A stretch of DNA of 25,560 nt from contig DAOUUT010000013.1 of NCBI GenBank assembly GCA_030668025.1, forward strand, positions 1 through 25,560, in the 5' to 3' direction. Numbering within the stretch: position 1 is the first letter of the stretch; the number at the start of each line of letters is the position of its first letter. The translations under genes were made by a program, and so were the position numbers. This document shows, piece after piece, positions 1 through 8,216 of this stretch. This stretch comes from Promethearchaeota archaeon (lineage in GTDB: Archaea > Asgardarchaeota > Lokiarchaeia > Sigynarchaeales > SOKP01). Below the pieces are notes generated by a model. It worked only from the letters and a program-made list of their open reading frames with translations. It was not told where the DNA came from and did not search any database.

Positions 1-938
1 ATTATTGGAGTTTTAAGTTTATTTTCCGATAAATCCTCAACTAATTCCAACAATGGAATCAAATCAAAAACTTGAAGGATCGTAGATGTCGAAGTATTTT
101 CTATAGTAGAGAAAATTCCACAGACTTTTTGATTATTATTTCCAAGATATGTTCCTAAATTATCAAAAGATATTATTCCTACATCTGTAAGACTTACATC
201 AATCTTTTTCTTGATTAATCGAGATAAGGCAGTAATTGCATTTCCGGATCCAATATTTCCTATTTCTTTTAAGGTATCGTGTTGATTTTCAGAAAGAATT
301 ATTGTATCCTTTGATTTAGAAACAGTTTTGATGCTTTTAGGTGTTTTTTTCACCGGTGTCGATACTTTAACAGGAGAAACTTTTTTAACACTTGGTTTAC
401 TTTTTGTTTTTATTAATTTTTGACTTTTAATTTTTGGGGAAGGTTTAAATTCTACTTCATTTGTTTTACTATTATCAGTTAAAAGCAATGGTGAAATTAA
501 TGATTCTAAATCTAATAAAATATAAGCCATTTCATTCATTACTCCAATAGATTTAATTAATTTAGAATTTATATTTGTCTCGATAATAGATTTTTTTGTC
601 GTAAAGATTGAATATGGAATTTCGCTAATGCCAATAATAGAATCTACTAGTAAAGCGATTTTTAAATTATCCCTTTCTAAAAGCAAGATTCGAGAATGTT
701 CATTAAGATCATCATTTATTTCGTTCGAATATATCATTTGTCTCAAAGAGATGATGGAATATATATCACCCCTTATATCGATTAATCCTACAATAGATTT
801 GTCAGATAATGGAACTGGAACGATTTTATCTCCAGGAATAAAGATTTCCTTAACATCCTTCACATCTAACAAATATTTTTCTTTTATTATTCTAATAATA
901 ACTGCATTAAAATTACTCTCATATTCTGTTTCAATCAT
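1..938 (-). CDS. CheW-CheC fusion protein (3' end beyond window)
   Basis: Partial gene: 312 codons from an ATG at 938 run off the left edge with no stop. Residues about 8-155 form a CheW-like domain (VVP-type start, a GLIDIRGDIYSIISL core, then a LLVDSIIGI strand), which should dock on CheA and the receptor. Residues about 158-212 are a Lys/Pro/Ser/Thr-rich linker. From about 215 a CheC phosphatase domain begins with the signature LKEIGNIGSGNAITALSRL; E225 and N228 are the expected E-x-x-N catalytic pair that dephosphorylates CheY-P. The Pro usually found about 23 residues after that Asn is Thr251. CheC enzymes often carry a second E-x-x-N site, which would lie beyond the edge. The gene is last of the visible che cluster, 38 bases after its neighbour, with a GAGGA-type ribosome site. 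The two-domain call is seen in the sequence; the role at the array is inferred. Confidence 0.9.
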   Translation of the reverse strand, partial: MIETEYESNFNAVIIRIIKEKYLLDVKDVKEIFIPGDKIVPVPLSDKSIVGLIDIRGDIYSIISLRQMIYSNEINDDLNEHSRILLLERDNLKIALLVDSIIGISEIPYSIFTTKKSIIETNINSKLIKSIGVMNEMAYILLDLESLISPLLLTDNSKTNEVEFKPSPKIKSQKLIKTKSKPSVKKVSPVKVSTPVKKTPKSIKTVSKSKDTIILSENQHDTLKEIGNIGSGNAITALSRLIKKKIDVSLTDVGIISFDNLGTYLGNNNQKVCGIFSTIENTSTSTILQVFDLIPLLELVEDLSENKLKTPI

Positions 939-976
939 TTTCTTTTTTCCTCATTTTTATTTTATTATTTTATTAA

Positions 977-1840
977 TTAATTCGTTTTAATCATAATTCC
1001 TTTCCATATAAGCTCAACCTGCGGTTCTTCTTGAATAAATTCAGAAAAATAACCAATTTGTTTAAAAATCGAGATTTGGCCCCCGTTTGTCTTATCATAA
1101 ATATAATCAAGCATATTTTCCGTACTGCCAAAATTAAATCCCGCGAGTTCAAATCGTTCCTGATCTTCATCGTCAATCTTGATTATCAATAGGTCCTCAC
1201 CATCGAATTGTTTACTTAAATCAACCCATTCTAACCAAAGATCAGGAATAATAGATTTATTTCCAATAGCAAAAGCATCTGATATGGGAATATTTCTATA
1301 ACTTTTACAAGCGGCAATGATGACTTTGTTCGGAATAATTTTATTCCTTTTTGCAAATTCAATAAAATTGCTAATTAGTTCCATATAATTATCTAATTCT
1401 AAAATCGGGTGGCATGTAATAAAAATCAAATCCTTAGTTTCTGTTTCAACGATGAAATCTATGTTATTATTTTCTTCATTAGTTCGATTTACATAAACAG
1501 AGTTACTTTTAAAACCTCTTACATATTTTAAATATTGATACAATCTCCATTTTACGGCTTTTTTAGTATTAATCTCTTTACTTATAAGAATTTGGTAAAG
1601 ACTTTTTAATTGATTCTCACTAAATCTAGAAAAATCTGCTAAACCTTTGGTATCTGTATCTATTTTAATATATCCTTTGGCCAAAGTTGATTTTTCATTC
1701 TTCCCAAGAGCTTCATTATTGATATCTTTTAATAAAGTTTGCATTTCTTTTTTTGTAAAAGCTGGTTTAATCTGGTCTAAATAATATTGTAAATTCTTTT
1801 TGGATTTATCCAATAATGTCTCGTAATATTGAAAATTCAT
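977..1840 (-). CDS. Hypothetical protein in chemosensory cluster, 287 aa
   Basis: I do not recognise the family. The protein is soluble, with no signal peptide or membrane segment. Residues 1-110 look helical and charged (a basic stretch WRLYQYLKYVRGFK near 98-111). Residues about 115-287 look alpha/beta, with strands such as IDFIVE, DLIFITCHPI and VIIAACKSY. The D128-(3)-E132 spacing on a strand recalls a PD-(D/E)XK nuclease core, but no clean E-x-K follows, so I do not claim one. It lies between the coiled-coil gene (62 bases upstream) and the CheW-CheC gene (38 bases downstream) on the same strand, so it is probably co-transcribed. This links it to the chemosensory system by position only. 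The ribosome site (GAGAGAAGA) is weak. Confidence 0.75.
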   Translation of the reverse strand: MNFQYYETLLDKSKKNLQYYLDQIKPAFTKKEMQTLLKDINNEALGKNEKSTLAKGYIKIDTDTKGLADFSRFSENQLKSLYQILISKEINTKKAVKWRLYQYLKYVRGFKSNSVYVNRTNEENNNIDFIVETETKDLIFITCHPILELDNYMELISNFIEFAKRNKIIPNKVIIAACKSYRNIPISDAFAIGNKSIIPDLWLEWVDLSKQFDGEDLLIIKIDDEDQERFELAGFNFGSTENMLDYIYDKTNGGQISIFKQIGYFSEFIQEEPQVELIWKGIMIKTN

Positions 1841-1902
1841 AAGATCTTCTTCTCTCTTTTTATTTTATTTTTTTATTTCTCATAATTATTTTTAATATAA
1901 TA

Positions 1903-4900
1903 TTATCCAAAAACAAATGACTCCAGTTTGTCAATGCTAATCTTCTCACCACTTATATTTTTCACATAATATCTAACTTCTTCTTCCTGGAAAGGCAAAA
2001 TGCTATCAATTTCAAATGTTATAAGATTTGAATCCATACCATCTACCTTAGAAATTTGACTTTTAATATTTGATGATATGAATTTAAAAGATTGGGATAT
2101 CGTATCCTTTATTTTTACATTCTTGACTTCGATATTTGAATTATTGATTACCATAAGACTAATAGCAAATTCATCCAATTCCCTTCCTGGAAAGATTTCC
2201 TTGCTAACTAATAAATCTCGACGCTTATGTATTATGTTCAATTCTGGCAATTCGTCTTGATTTAGCTCATTTTCAATTACATACAACTTTTCTATATCAA
2301 ACTTTTCTTTTGGGTAAAATGATTTTACTATAAGTGGAAATTTGTAAGATTTTTTATGATCAGGAGAAAATGCATTGAAGAAATATCTAATCTCTAAATA
2401 TTCATCAACATCTATGATACTATCAGAATTAGTTGCTTCTAAATTTACAGCGATCTCTAATATGTGCGGAACTGATGGATCTTGATTATTAGGATATATA
2501 TTTATTTTTATATCCTCAAAATCTTTCCTTCCTGAGGATGTTCTTATACGAAAATCTGACTTTTCTATTGGTGGTATGAAATCAGCGGGGATTTCCTCTC
2601 TTATTAAAAATCCTTTAACTGGAGATGTGCCAATATTTTTTATGATGAGTAAATCCTCTAATTTAGTCTCTTCAAATGATTTTATATCTGATTTTGATAA
2701 TTTTTTAGAGATTGATAAATTCACAATCTCAAAAATGTCTTCCTCAAAGTTAATATTAATTCGTGAGTTTTTTTCACTTTTTTCAATAACGGAATATTCT
2801 AGCTTTCTATAAAATTTCGGTTCAAATTCATCATGTATTTGCCACTCTTTACTAATGAACTTATCCCCATGTTTAATAATTCTTTTTCCATTTTTATCAT
2901 CAAATTTTAAATCCATTAATTTATTTTTTTTATCTTTATCTAATATTAAAATTGATCTTAATTCCATGTCCATATCACTACTATTTTTAAAGATTAATGA
3001 ACAATTCCATAAGTTTGGTGCGTCTTCTTGTTCTTTTTTCTGTATGGCATGCAAAGCATGAGAATATGCTGTAAAGTTTTCAAACTCAATACCTGAAATC
3101 AAACTGTCTTTAAATTCAAATGCTAATCGAATTTCACCTATTCCGAAAATCTTTTTTTCTTTCGGTTTTATATCAGTATGTATTATAATTTCTATTTTTT
3201 CATTAGGTTTGAGATCTTTTAGAGAAAAAATTATTTGATTTTTACTTATTTCAGTATTTGCTATAGATTTACTGTCAAATTTAAAGTTAGAAAAATCAGG
3301 AGGAAAATTTTTAATTAATTTTATGTTTCCCATTACGAAGTTTGAACGATTTCTTAGCACGATTGTGAATTTTATTAAATTTATTTTATTAAATAAAATT
3401 AAAGAATTGGTATCATATGTTGATTTAAGGGGTTCATTATTTAGATCATTATCTTCAGAATCAAAACTCATTAACATCTCTTTTTTTTTTAAAGATTCTT
3501 CTTTTAAATCCTTGGATTTTTCATCTAATTGAGCATCACGCTCATTTTCCAAATCCTTTATTGTATCATTTAGCAATTCCTTTTTTTTTACTATTTCATC
3601 AATTTCAGTAATGATCTCATCTAAGGATCTTTGTTCTGTTTCTAATCTAGCCTCAATATTTTTTATTTTTGGATTATATTCTTCGATAATTTCTTTTAAT
3701 TTTTTTATTGTCTTTTCTTTTTCACTAATTTCATTTCCTAACGCTTTTATGTTATTTGTTTTAATTTTAGTATTTTCGTTCACTTTTGTATTTAAAAGCG
3801 AATCTCTTGTTTTATTTGCCGTACTAATTTGTTTTGTCAAATTCTTTAAATTTTCTTTAGATAGTTTATTTCTATCGGTAAGTATCTTTATTTTTTGATT
3901 AATTTCATCTAATTTAGATTCATTATCCTTTAATTCAATTTCCGTATCATTAATTTTAGGATGATATTTATCCTCAACTTCTTTTTTTTTCGATTCATCC
4001 AATATATTTTTTAAAGCTTTAGATTCTTCTTTTATAAGGTTATTATGTTTTTTCTTTAAGTTTTTAACAATTTTAATTTGATCTTTATTTTTAACAATCT
4101 GTTCTTCAAGTTCCTTACTACTTTGATTAAAATCTTCTTGCTCTACCTTTAATTTTAGCTTGAATTCTTCTATTTTTGGGTTTAAATCTTCACGAACTTC
4201 TTCTTTGATAGTATTTTCTTTCTTTAAATAGTCATCTTCAACAACCATAACCTCTTTTTCTGTTAGCTTAATTTGTTCACTAAGCTTATTAATTTTAGAT
4301 TCTAAATCCAAGATTTCCTGAGAATTAAACTCGGTAATGTTAATTTTTTCTTTAAGCCCTTGAGCTTTTAGTATTGAATTGATTAATGTTGTAAAGTCAT
4401 TTTCTAAATTACTTTTAACTTTTTCTAATTCTGTCTTTTTTGCATTTAGCCCATCTAGTTTTTTATTAATATCGTCTATATTTGCATAATCTTTTTTTAA
4501 TTTTTCTTCACTTGTTTCTTTTTCAGGAGTTTCTTCTATAATTATTTCATCTTTAGATTCTACATCATCATCTTTTATTTCTATTTTTGGTTGGTATAAT
4601 TCAGATTTGAGTTCATGAATAGATTTAGCATTTATATTCATAACATCTATATTTTCATTAAAGTCGATAAGATTTAGTAAATCTTCTGAATCTGAAATAG
4701 TGTAGCTTATGTTTTTTGAATTTTTAGGATCAAAATTACCAAAATTAATTAGATCGTCTTTATCAAGATTTATTTTTTCACAGTTTGAGAGTTTTAGATT
4801 TACATCCCAAACTCGATCTTTATTAGAATTATTTAATATCGTAATATTGCCCATTCCAGTAAAACTCTCTAATACCTTCCTATTATTATATTTAAGCTCT

Positions 4901-5076
4901 AAAGTTTCTTCGTTTCTTATAAACATATTTGAATCGTATTTGATTTTACTGAGCTTCTCTTCCATGTCTAATGTAGTTAAGGTTTCCTCTTTCTCAATGT
5001 GTTTCAAAGGTATTCCAATGAAAACCGGGGACATTAATGTCTCTAATTCTTTGATATCTATTTGTTTAAAACCCAT
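1903..5076 (-). CDS. Large cytoplasmic coiled-coil protein with beta-sandwich ends
   Basis: 1057 residues, with no signal peptide or transmembrane segment, so it is cytoplasmic. Residues about 1-170 are beta-rich, including a DUF11-like strand pattern (NITILNNSNKDRVWDVNLKL). Residues about 175-200 are acidic. Residues about 200-565 are an almost continuous, highly charged coiled coil with heptad Leu/Ile spacing, long enough to span roughly 50 nm if straight (inference). Residues about 575-1057 hold several beta-sandwich segments with DUF11-like openings such as LLIIKNIGTSPVKG and MVINNSNIEVKNVKI. DUF11-type domains usually occur on cell-surface proteins, so a cytoplasmic copy is odd. The gene follows cheA by 47 bases and has a clear AAAGGAG ribosome site about 10 bases before ATG. 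I infer a scaffold or output partner of the array; the function is unknown. SMC-like ATPase motifs are absent. Confidence 0.85.
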   Translation of the reverse strand: MGFKQIDIKELETLMSPVFIGIPLKHIEKEETLTTLDMEEKLSKIKYDSNMFIRNEETLELKYNNRKVLESFTGMGNITILNNSNKDRVWDVNLKLSNCEKINLDKDDLINFGNFDPKNSKNISYTISDSEDLLNLIDFNENIDVMNINAKSIHELKSELYQPKIEIKDDDVESKDEIIIEETPEKETSEEKLKKDYANIDDINKKLDGLNAKKTELEKVKSNLENDFTTLINSILKAQGLKEKINITEFNSQEILDLESKINKLSEQIKLTEKEVMVVEDDYLKKENTIKEEVREDLNPKIEEFKLKLKVEQEDFNQSSKELEEQIVKNKDQIKIVKNLKKKHNNLIKEESKALKNILDESKKKEVEDKYHPKINDTEIELKDNESKLDEINQKIKILTDRNKLSKENLKNLTKQISTANKTRDSLLNTKVNENTKIKTNNIKALGNEISEKEKTIKKLKEIIEEYNPKIKNIEARLETEQRSLDEIITEIDEIVKKKELLNDTIKDLENERDAQLDEKSKDLKEESLKKKEMLMSFDSEDNDLNNEPLKSTYDTNSLILFNKINLIKFTIVLRNRSNFVMGNIKLIKNFPPDFSNFKFDSKSIANTEISKNQIIFSLKDLKPNEKIEIIIHTDIKPKEKKIFGIGEIRLAFEFKDSLISGIEFENFTAYSHALHAIQKKEQEDAPNLWNCSLIFKNSSDMDMELRSILILDKDKKNKLMDLKFDDKNGKRIIKHGDKFISKEWQIHDEFEPKFYRKLEYSVIEKSEKNSRININFEEDIFEIVNLSISKKLSKSDIKSFEETKLEDLLIIKNIGTSPVKGFLIREEIPADFIPPIEKSDFRIRTSSGRKDFEDIKINIYPNNQDPSVPHILEIAVNLEATNSDSIIDVDEYLEIRYFFNAFSPDHKKSYKFPLIVKSFYPKEKFDIEKLYVIENELNQDELPELNIIHKRRDLLVSKEIFPGRELDEFAISLMVINNSNIEVKNVKIKDTISQSFKFISSNIKSQISKVDGMDSNLITFEIDSILPFQEEEVRYYVKNISGEKISIDKLESFVFG

Positions 5077-5123
5077 TTTACTTTTTCTCCTTTAACTTTT
5101 TTTATCTCCTAATTTATTTGAAG

Positions 5124-7211
5124 TTATATTGTTGTTTCCAGGTCTATTTCTTGAAGCGTTGGTAGTTCATCGTTTTTAGAAGAAATGATATTCAAAACAT
5201 CAAGAATTAAACAAATTGTTCCATCTCCAGTAATTGAAGTACCTAAAATTTCTTGAAATCGCGAGAATTTTGTTTTAAAGGGCTTCATAACGATTTCCAA
5301 TTGTTGAAGAATTTCATCTACAATAAATAAAGCTGAATTCTCTTCATCTTTTTCGCATAAAATTGCAATTTTCGCAGATGATTTCGCCTTAGTTTGATCT
5401 TTACTTTGAGCTAAAAACTCTAAGTATTTATTTAGCCATATTATAGGTATTAATTTTGAATTTAATCTATAATATTCCACTCCTTTTACATACTCTATTA
5501 AGCCCCGATCAAAAAAATAAATTTGTTTAATATTTTCAATTGGAATTGCAAATAAATCATTACCAACTTTCATTAATTGGGCTTTTAGTATAGCCCTTGT
5601 GAATGGAACTACAAGCGTAAATGTTGTACCTATATCTTTTTCTGAATAAATACTTAATGTTCCACCTAACTCTTCTATTTTTTGTGCTACTATGGCCAAT
5701 CCCATTCCCCTCCCAGAGATCAAATTCGCCCCTTCAAGTGTCGAAAAGCCTGATGAAAAAATTAATTCATTCAATTGTTCTGTAGTTAATTCCAAAGCTT
5801 CTTCATTAGAATAGAGTTCTTTTTCTACAGCTTTTTGTCTAACTCTTTCATAGTCAATACCACTTCCGTTATCTTCTATTTCAATGTATATTGAACCTGC
5901 ACTTCTAAATGTTCTGAGATTTATTTCCCCAAATTGATTTTTGTTTTTAGCTTTCCTCTCACTAGGTGTTTCAATTCCATGATAAATAGAATTTCGCAAA
6001 ATATGCATTAGGGGGCTATTTAATTCTTCAAGAACTTTTCGATCAATTTCCACATCCATTCCTTCTAATGTAAGTCTAACATTTTTTCCATTACTTTTAG
6101 CTACATCCCTTACAAGTCTTCGGTATCTTCTAAAAGTTGAATCGACTCGGACCAATTTTAATTTAAAAATAATCTCTTGAATCTCAAGAAAAAGTTTATC
6201 CATATTATCAAAAAACAGATTAACACCCCTTTCTTGTCTATCGTCTAAAACTTGGTTTATCTGATTTTTTATTATTACAAGTTCTCCGAAATAATTCATT
6301 AATTGTTCTATAACATCAATATCTACTTTTACCGAGTTTATTTGACGTGTACCATAGTCTGCATCAGCTCCTAATGATGGCAATTCTCCTTCATCTTCCT
6401 CTTCATCACTAATATAAGAATCTTCTGCTGAAGGCTGTGTAAATTTTTCCTTTTGAGCTAATTTTAAATTAAGTTCTGAACTAGATTTAATCAAATCGTC
6501 AGCACTTATTTTAGTTATTGATACATTTTCAATCTCTAAGATTTCATCTATAGAGTTCTGTATTTTATCAGAAGTTAATTCAGTTAAAAAGTAAACAGTA
6601 AAACTATTTTGAAAGTCCCCCGTTTCTAATTTACCGGGTTCAGGGATACTTGCAGAAATTTTGCCAATATCATTTAAAGCTCTAAATATTATAAATAATC
6701 TTACTTTTTTAAAAACACAAGTAGATTGAATCTGAATAGATATTTTATAGAATTTATTTTTCTTATTCTTTTTAAATTTTTCTAATTCTGCTGTAGGAAT
6801 GTGTTTAAAGAGCGTAATACCATATTCGGAATCGAGTGAATCAAAAGAAAAATTAAGTTTTTCTAACTCTTGTTCATTTAAATCTTTACCTTTCCCTGTT
6901 TTTATTTTTTCGATTGTATTTCGGATTATATCAAGACTTTTGAAAAATAAATCCATAATTTTGTCTTTATTTTGATCTTTAAGACTTTTATTTTTTTCAA
7001 GAAAAGTTTCAAATTGATGGATAAATTTTGATAAATTTTCAAGATTTACCATAGCCGTCAAACCTTTCAAAGTATGGTAAACAAAGAAAAGTTCTTGAAT
7101 TGGCTTGCTGCTTTCTGGATTTTCTTCTAATAATAATAAATTATCTTCAATTTTTTGAATTAGATCTTCTGCTTCGCTAAAAAATAGCTTCATATCCTTA
7201 TCTGAAATCAC
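5124..7211 (-). CDS. cheA: Chemotaxis histidine kinase CheA
   Basis: 695 residues with all CheA domains. P1 HPt domain at 1-125 has phosphoacceptor H46 in YHTLKG. A P2-like ferredoxin-fold domain lies at about 155-237 (YKISIQI, then LNDIGKISASIPEPG) and should bind CheY. An acidic linker spans 260-285. The P3 dimerisation helices lie at about 290-365. The P4 ATPase lies at about 366-538, with N box HILRNSIYHGIE (N407), G1 IEDNGSGID (D447) and G2 SGRGMGLAIV. The P5 CheW-like domain follows at about 540-680. Oddity: the N-box residue usually Asp in NSxDHG is Tyr410; N407 and H411 are kept, so activity is still likely. The start is GTG: a GAGGAG site lies 12 bases upstream, while the next in-frame ATG (codon 7) would be about 30 bases from it. 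The gene sits 24 bases after cheY in the operon. Confidence 0.96.
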   Translation of the reverse strand: MISDKDMKLFFSEAEDLIQKIEDNLLLLEENPESSKPIQELFFVYHTLKGLTAMVNLENLSKFIHQFETFLEKNKSLKDQNKDKIMDLFFKSLDIIRNTIEKIKTGKGKDLNEQELEKLNFSFDSLDSEYGITLFKHIPTAELEKFKKNKKNKFYKISIQIQSTCVFKKVRLFIIFRALNDIGKISASIPEPGKLETGDFQNSFTVYFLTELTSDKIQNSIDEILEIENVSITKISADDLIKSSSELNLKLAQKEKFTQPSAEDSYISDEEEDEGELPSLGADADYGTRQINSVKVDIDVIEQLMNYFGELVIIKNQINQVLDDRQERGVNLFFDNMDKLFLEIQEIIFKLKLVRVDSTFRRYRRLVRDVAKSNGKNVRLTLEGMDVEIDRKVLEELNSPLMHILRNSIYHGIETPSERKAKNKNQFGEINLRTFRSAGSIYIEIEDNGSGIDYERVRQKAVEKELYSNEEALELTTEQLNELIFSSGFSTLEGANLISGRGMGLAIVAQKIEELGGTLSIYSEKDIGTTFTLVVPFTRAILKAQLMKVGNDLFAIPIENIKQIYFFDRGLIEYVKGVEYYRLNSKLIPIIWLNKYLEFLAQSKDQTKAKSSAKIAILCEKDEENSALFIVDEILQQLEIVMKPFKTKFSRFQEILGTSITGDGTICLILDVLNIISSKNDELPTLQEIDLETTI

Positions 7212-7235
7212 ACTTAATTCATTCTCCTCTATATT

Positions 7236-7619
7236 TTATTTTTTTTTTAAAAGAATTCTTTGCAAAACATCAACAACTTGTTCATTTTTAAATGGTTTTT
7301 GAATAAAATCTTTAGCCCCTTTTTTTGCAGCTTCAAGAACCAATGCTTCTTGCCCTAAAGCTGAAACAACCACAATTATCGCAGATTTATCAAAACTTAT
7401 TATTTCTTCAATAGTCTCAATACCCCCCTTTTCGGGCATAACAAGATCCATAGTTACTAAATCTGGTTTTAATTGTTTATATAAAGCAATAGATTCATTC
7501 CCATTTGAAGCTTCTCCAACTACTTCAGTAAAATCTGTATTGTCTATAATCTTCTTTAACATATTCCTCGTAAAACGGGCATCGTCCGTTATTAGAATCC
7601 TTTTTTTACTATTACTCAT
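7236..7619 (-). CDS. cheY: Single-domain response regulator CheY
   Basis: 127 residues forming one receiver domain with no output domain. The acidic pocket D12-D13, phosphoacceptor D58 in VTMDLVMP, switch S86 in VVVSALG and K108 in FIQKPF are all present. It is the natural phospho-acceptor from CheA encoded 24 bases downstream, and the natural substrate of the CheC domain at the end of the cluster. In archaea with archaella CheY acts through CheF, but no CheF or archaellum gene is visible here, so the output target is unknown. The ATG is preceded by a GAGAGTGAT purine-rich site. Length is standard for the family. Confidence 0.96.
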   Translation of the reverse strand: MSNSKKRILITDDARFTRNMLKKIIDNTDFTEVVGEASNGNESIALYKQLKPDLVTMDLVMPEKGGIETIEEIISFDKSAIIVVVSALGQEALVLEAAKKGAKDFIQKPFKNEQVVDVLQRILLKKK

Positions 7620-7657
7620 CTAATCACTCTCTTTTTAAATTTTTTTTATTTTTATTT

Positions 7658-8194
7658 TTACTTATCGATAGATACAAGTTCATTTTTTATTGTTGAATGT
7701 TCATCCTCATTAAGAACTTTACTAAGATCAATTAAAATTCTTGGTTTGTCTTCTAATTTTATAATTCCTTTAACATATTCAATTCCAACGCTAGTTTGGA
7801 AGATTGGACTTAAACTAACTATGCTATTTCTATTAATATTAATTACATTAATAATTCGGTCAACAAGAAAGCCAATAAATGTATCAAGGATGTTTAATAT
7901 TATGATAAAATTTGTTGTTGAGCTTGAATTGTCCTGATCTACTTCATCATCTGAAGAGATTTTCTTAGATTTATACAAAAAAGTATTATTTAGGTTTAAT
8001 TTCTTTTTTAAATTAACAATATGAATGATATCTCCTCTATAGTTATAGATCCCTTCAACAAAATCAAAACTTTTTGGTAATCTCCTTATTTGACTCGCTT
8101 GAACAATTTCTTTAACTTCAAGAAGGTTTATTGCAAATTGTTCCTTATTTACTTCAAATATAATAATTGATATTTGTTCTGCTAAATCTTCCAT
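7658..8194 (-). CDS. cheW: Chemotaxis coupling protein CheW
   Basis: 178 residues forming a single CheW domain that couples receptors to CheA. Core features are the AINLLEVKEIVQ strand-helix, the NYRGDIIHIVNLKKKL motif with conserved R53, the FLVDRIINVI strand and the terminal ILIDLSKVL. Residues about 72-95 are a Ser/Asp-rich insertion between the two subdomains, which makes the protein longer than a typical CheW of about 150 residues. GAGGTA lies about 9 bases before the ATG. The gene lies 22 bases after the longin-like gene and 38 bases before cheY. The cluster therefore encodes two CheW modules, this one and the one fused to CheC. Confidence 0.93.
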   Translation of the reverse strand: MEDLAEQISIIIFEVNKEQFAINLLEVKEIVQASQIRRLPKSFDFVEGIYNYRGDIIHIVNLKKKLNLNNTFLYKSKKISSDDEVDQDNSSSTTNFIIILNILDTFIGFLVDRIINVININRNSIVSLSPIFQTSVGIEYVKGIIKLEDKPRILIDLSKVLNEDEHSTIKNELVSIDK

Positions 8195-8216
8195 TCTTTT
8201 TTTACCTCATTTTTAA

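Noticed and set aside
628..990. Plus-strand open frame of 120 codons
   Set aside because: It is antisense to the CheW-CheC gene, whose domains are clear. The hydrophobic Ile/Ser/Phe-rich translation is typical of a shadow frame.
977..1840. PD-(D/E)XK nuclease call for the 287-residue protein
   Set aside because: Only an acidic strand resembles the core; the E-x-K element is not convincing.
1903..5076. SMC/Rad50-like ATPase call for the large coiled-coil protein
   Set aside because: No Walker A, Walker B or ABC signature is present at either end.
3611..5095. Plus-strand open frames opposite the coiled-coil gene
   Set aside because: They encode Phe/Ser/Leu-rich low-complexity peptides that mirror the Lys/Glu-rich coiled coil and have no ribosome sites or domains.
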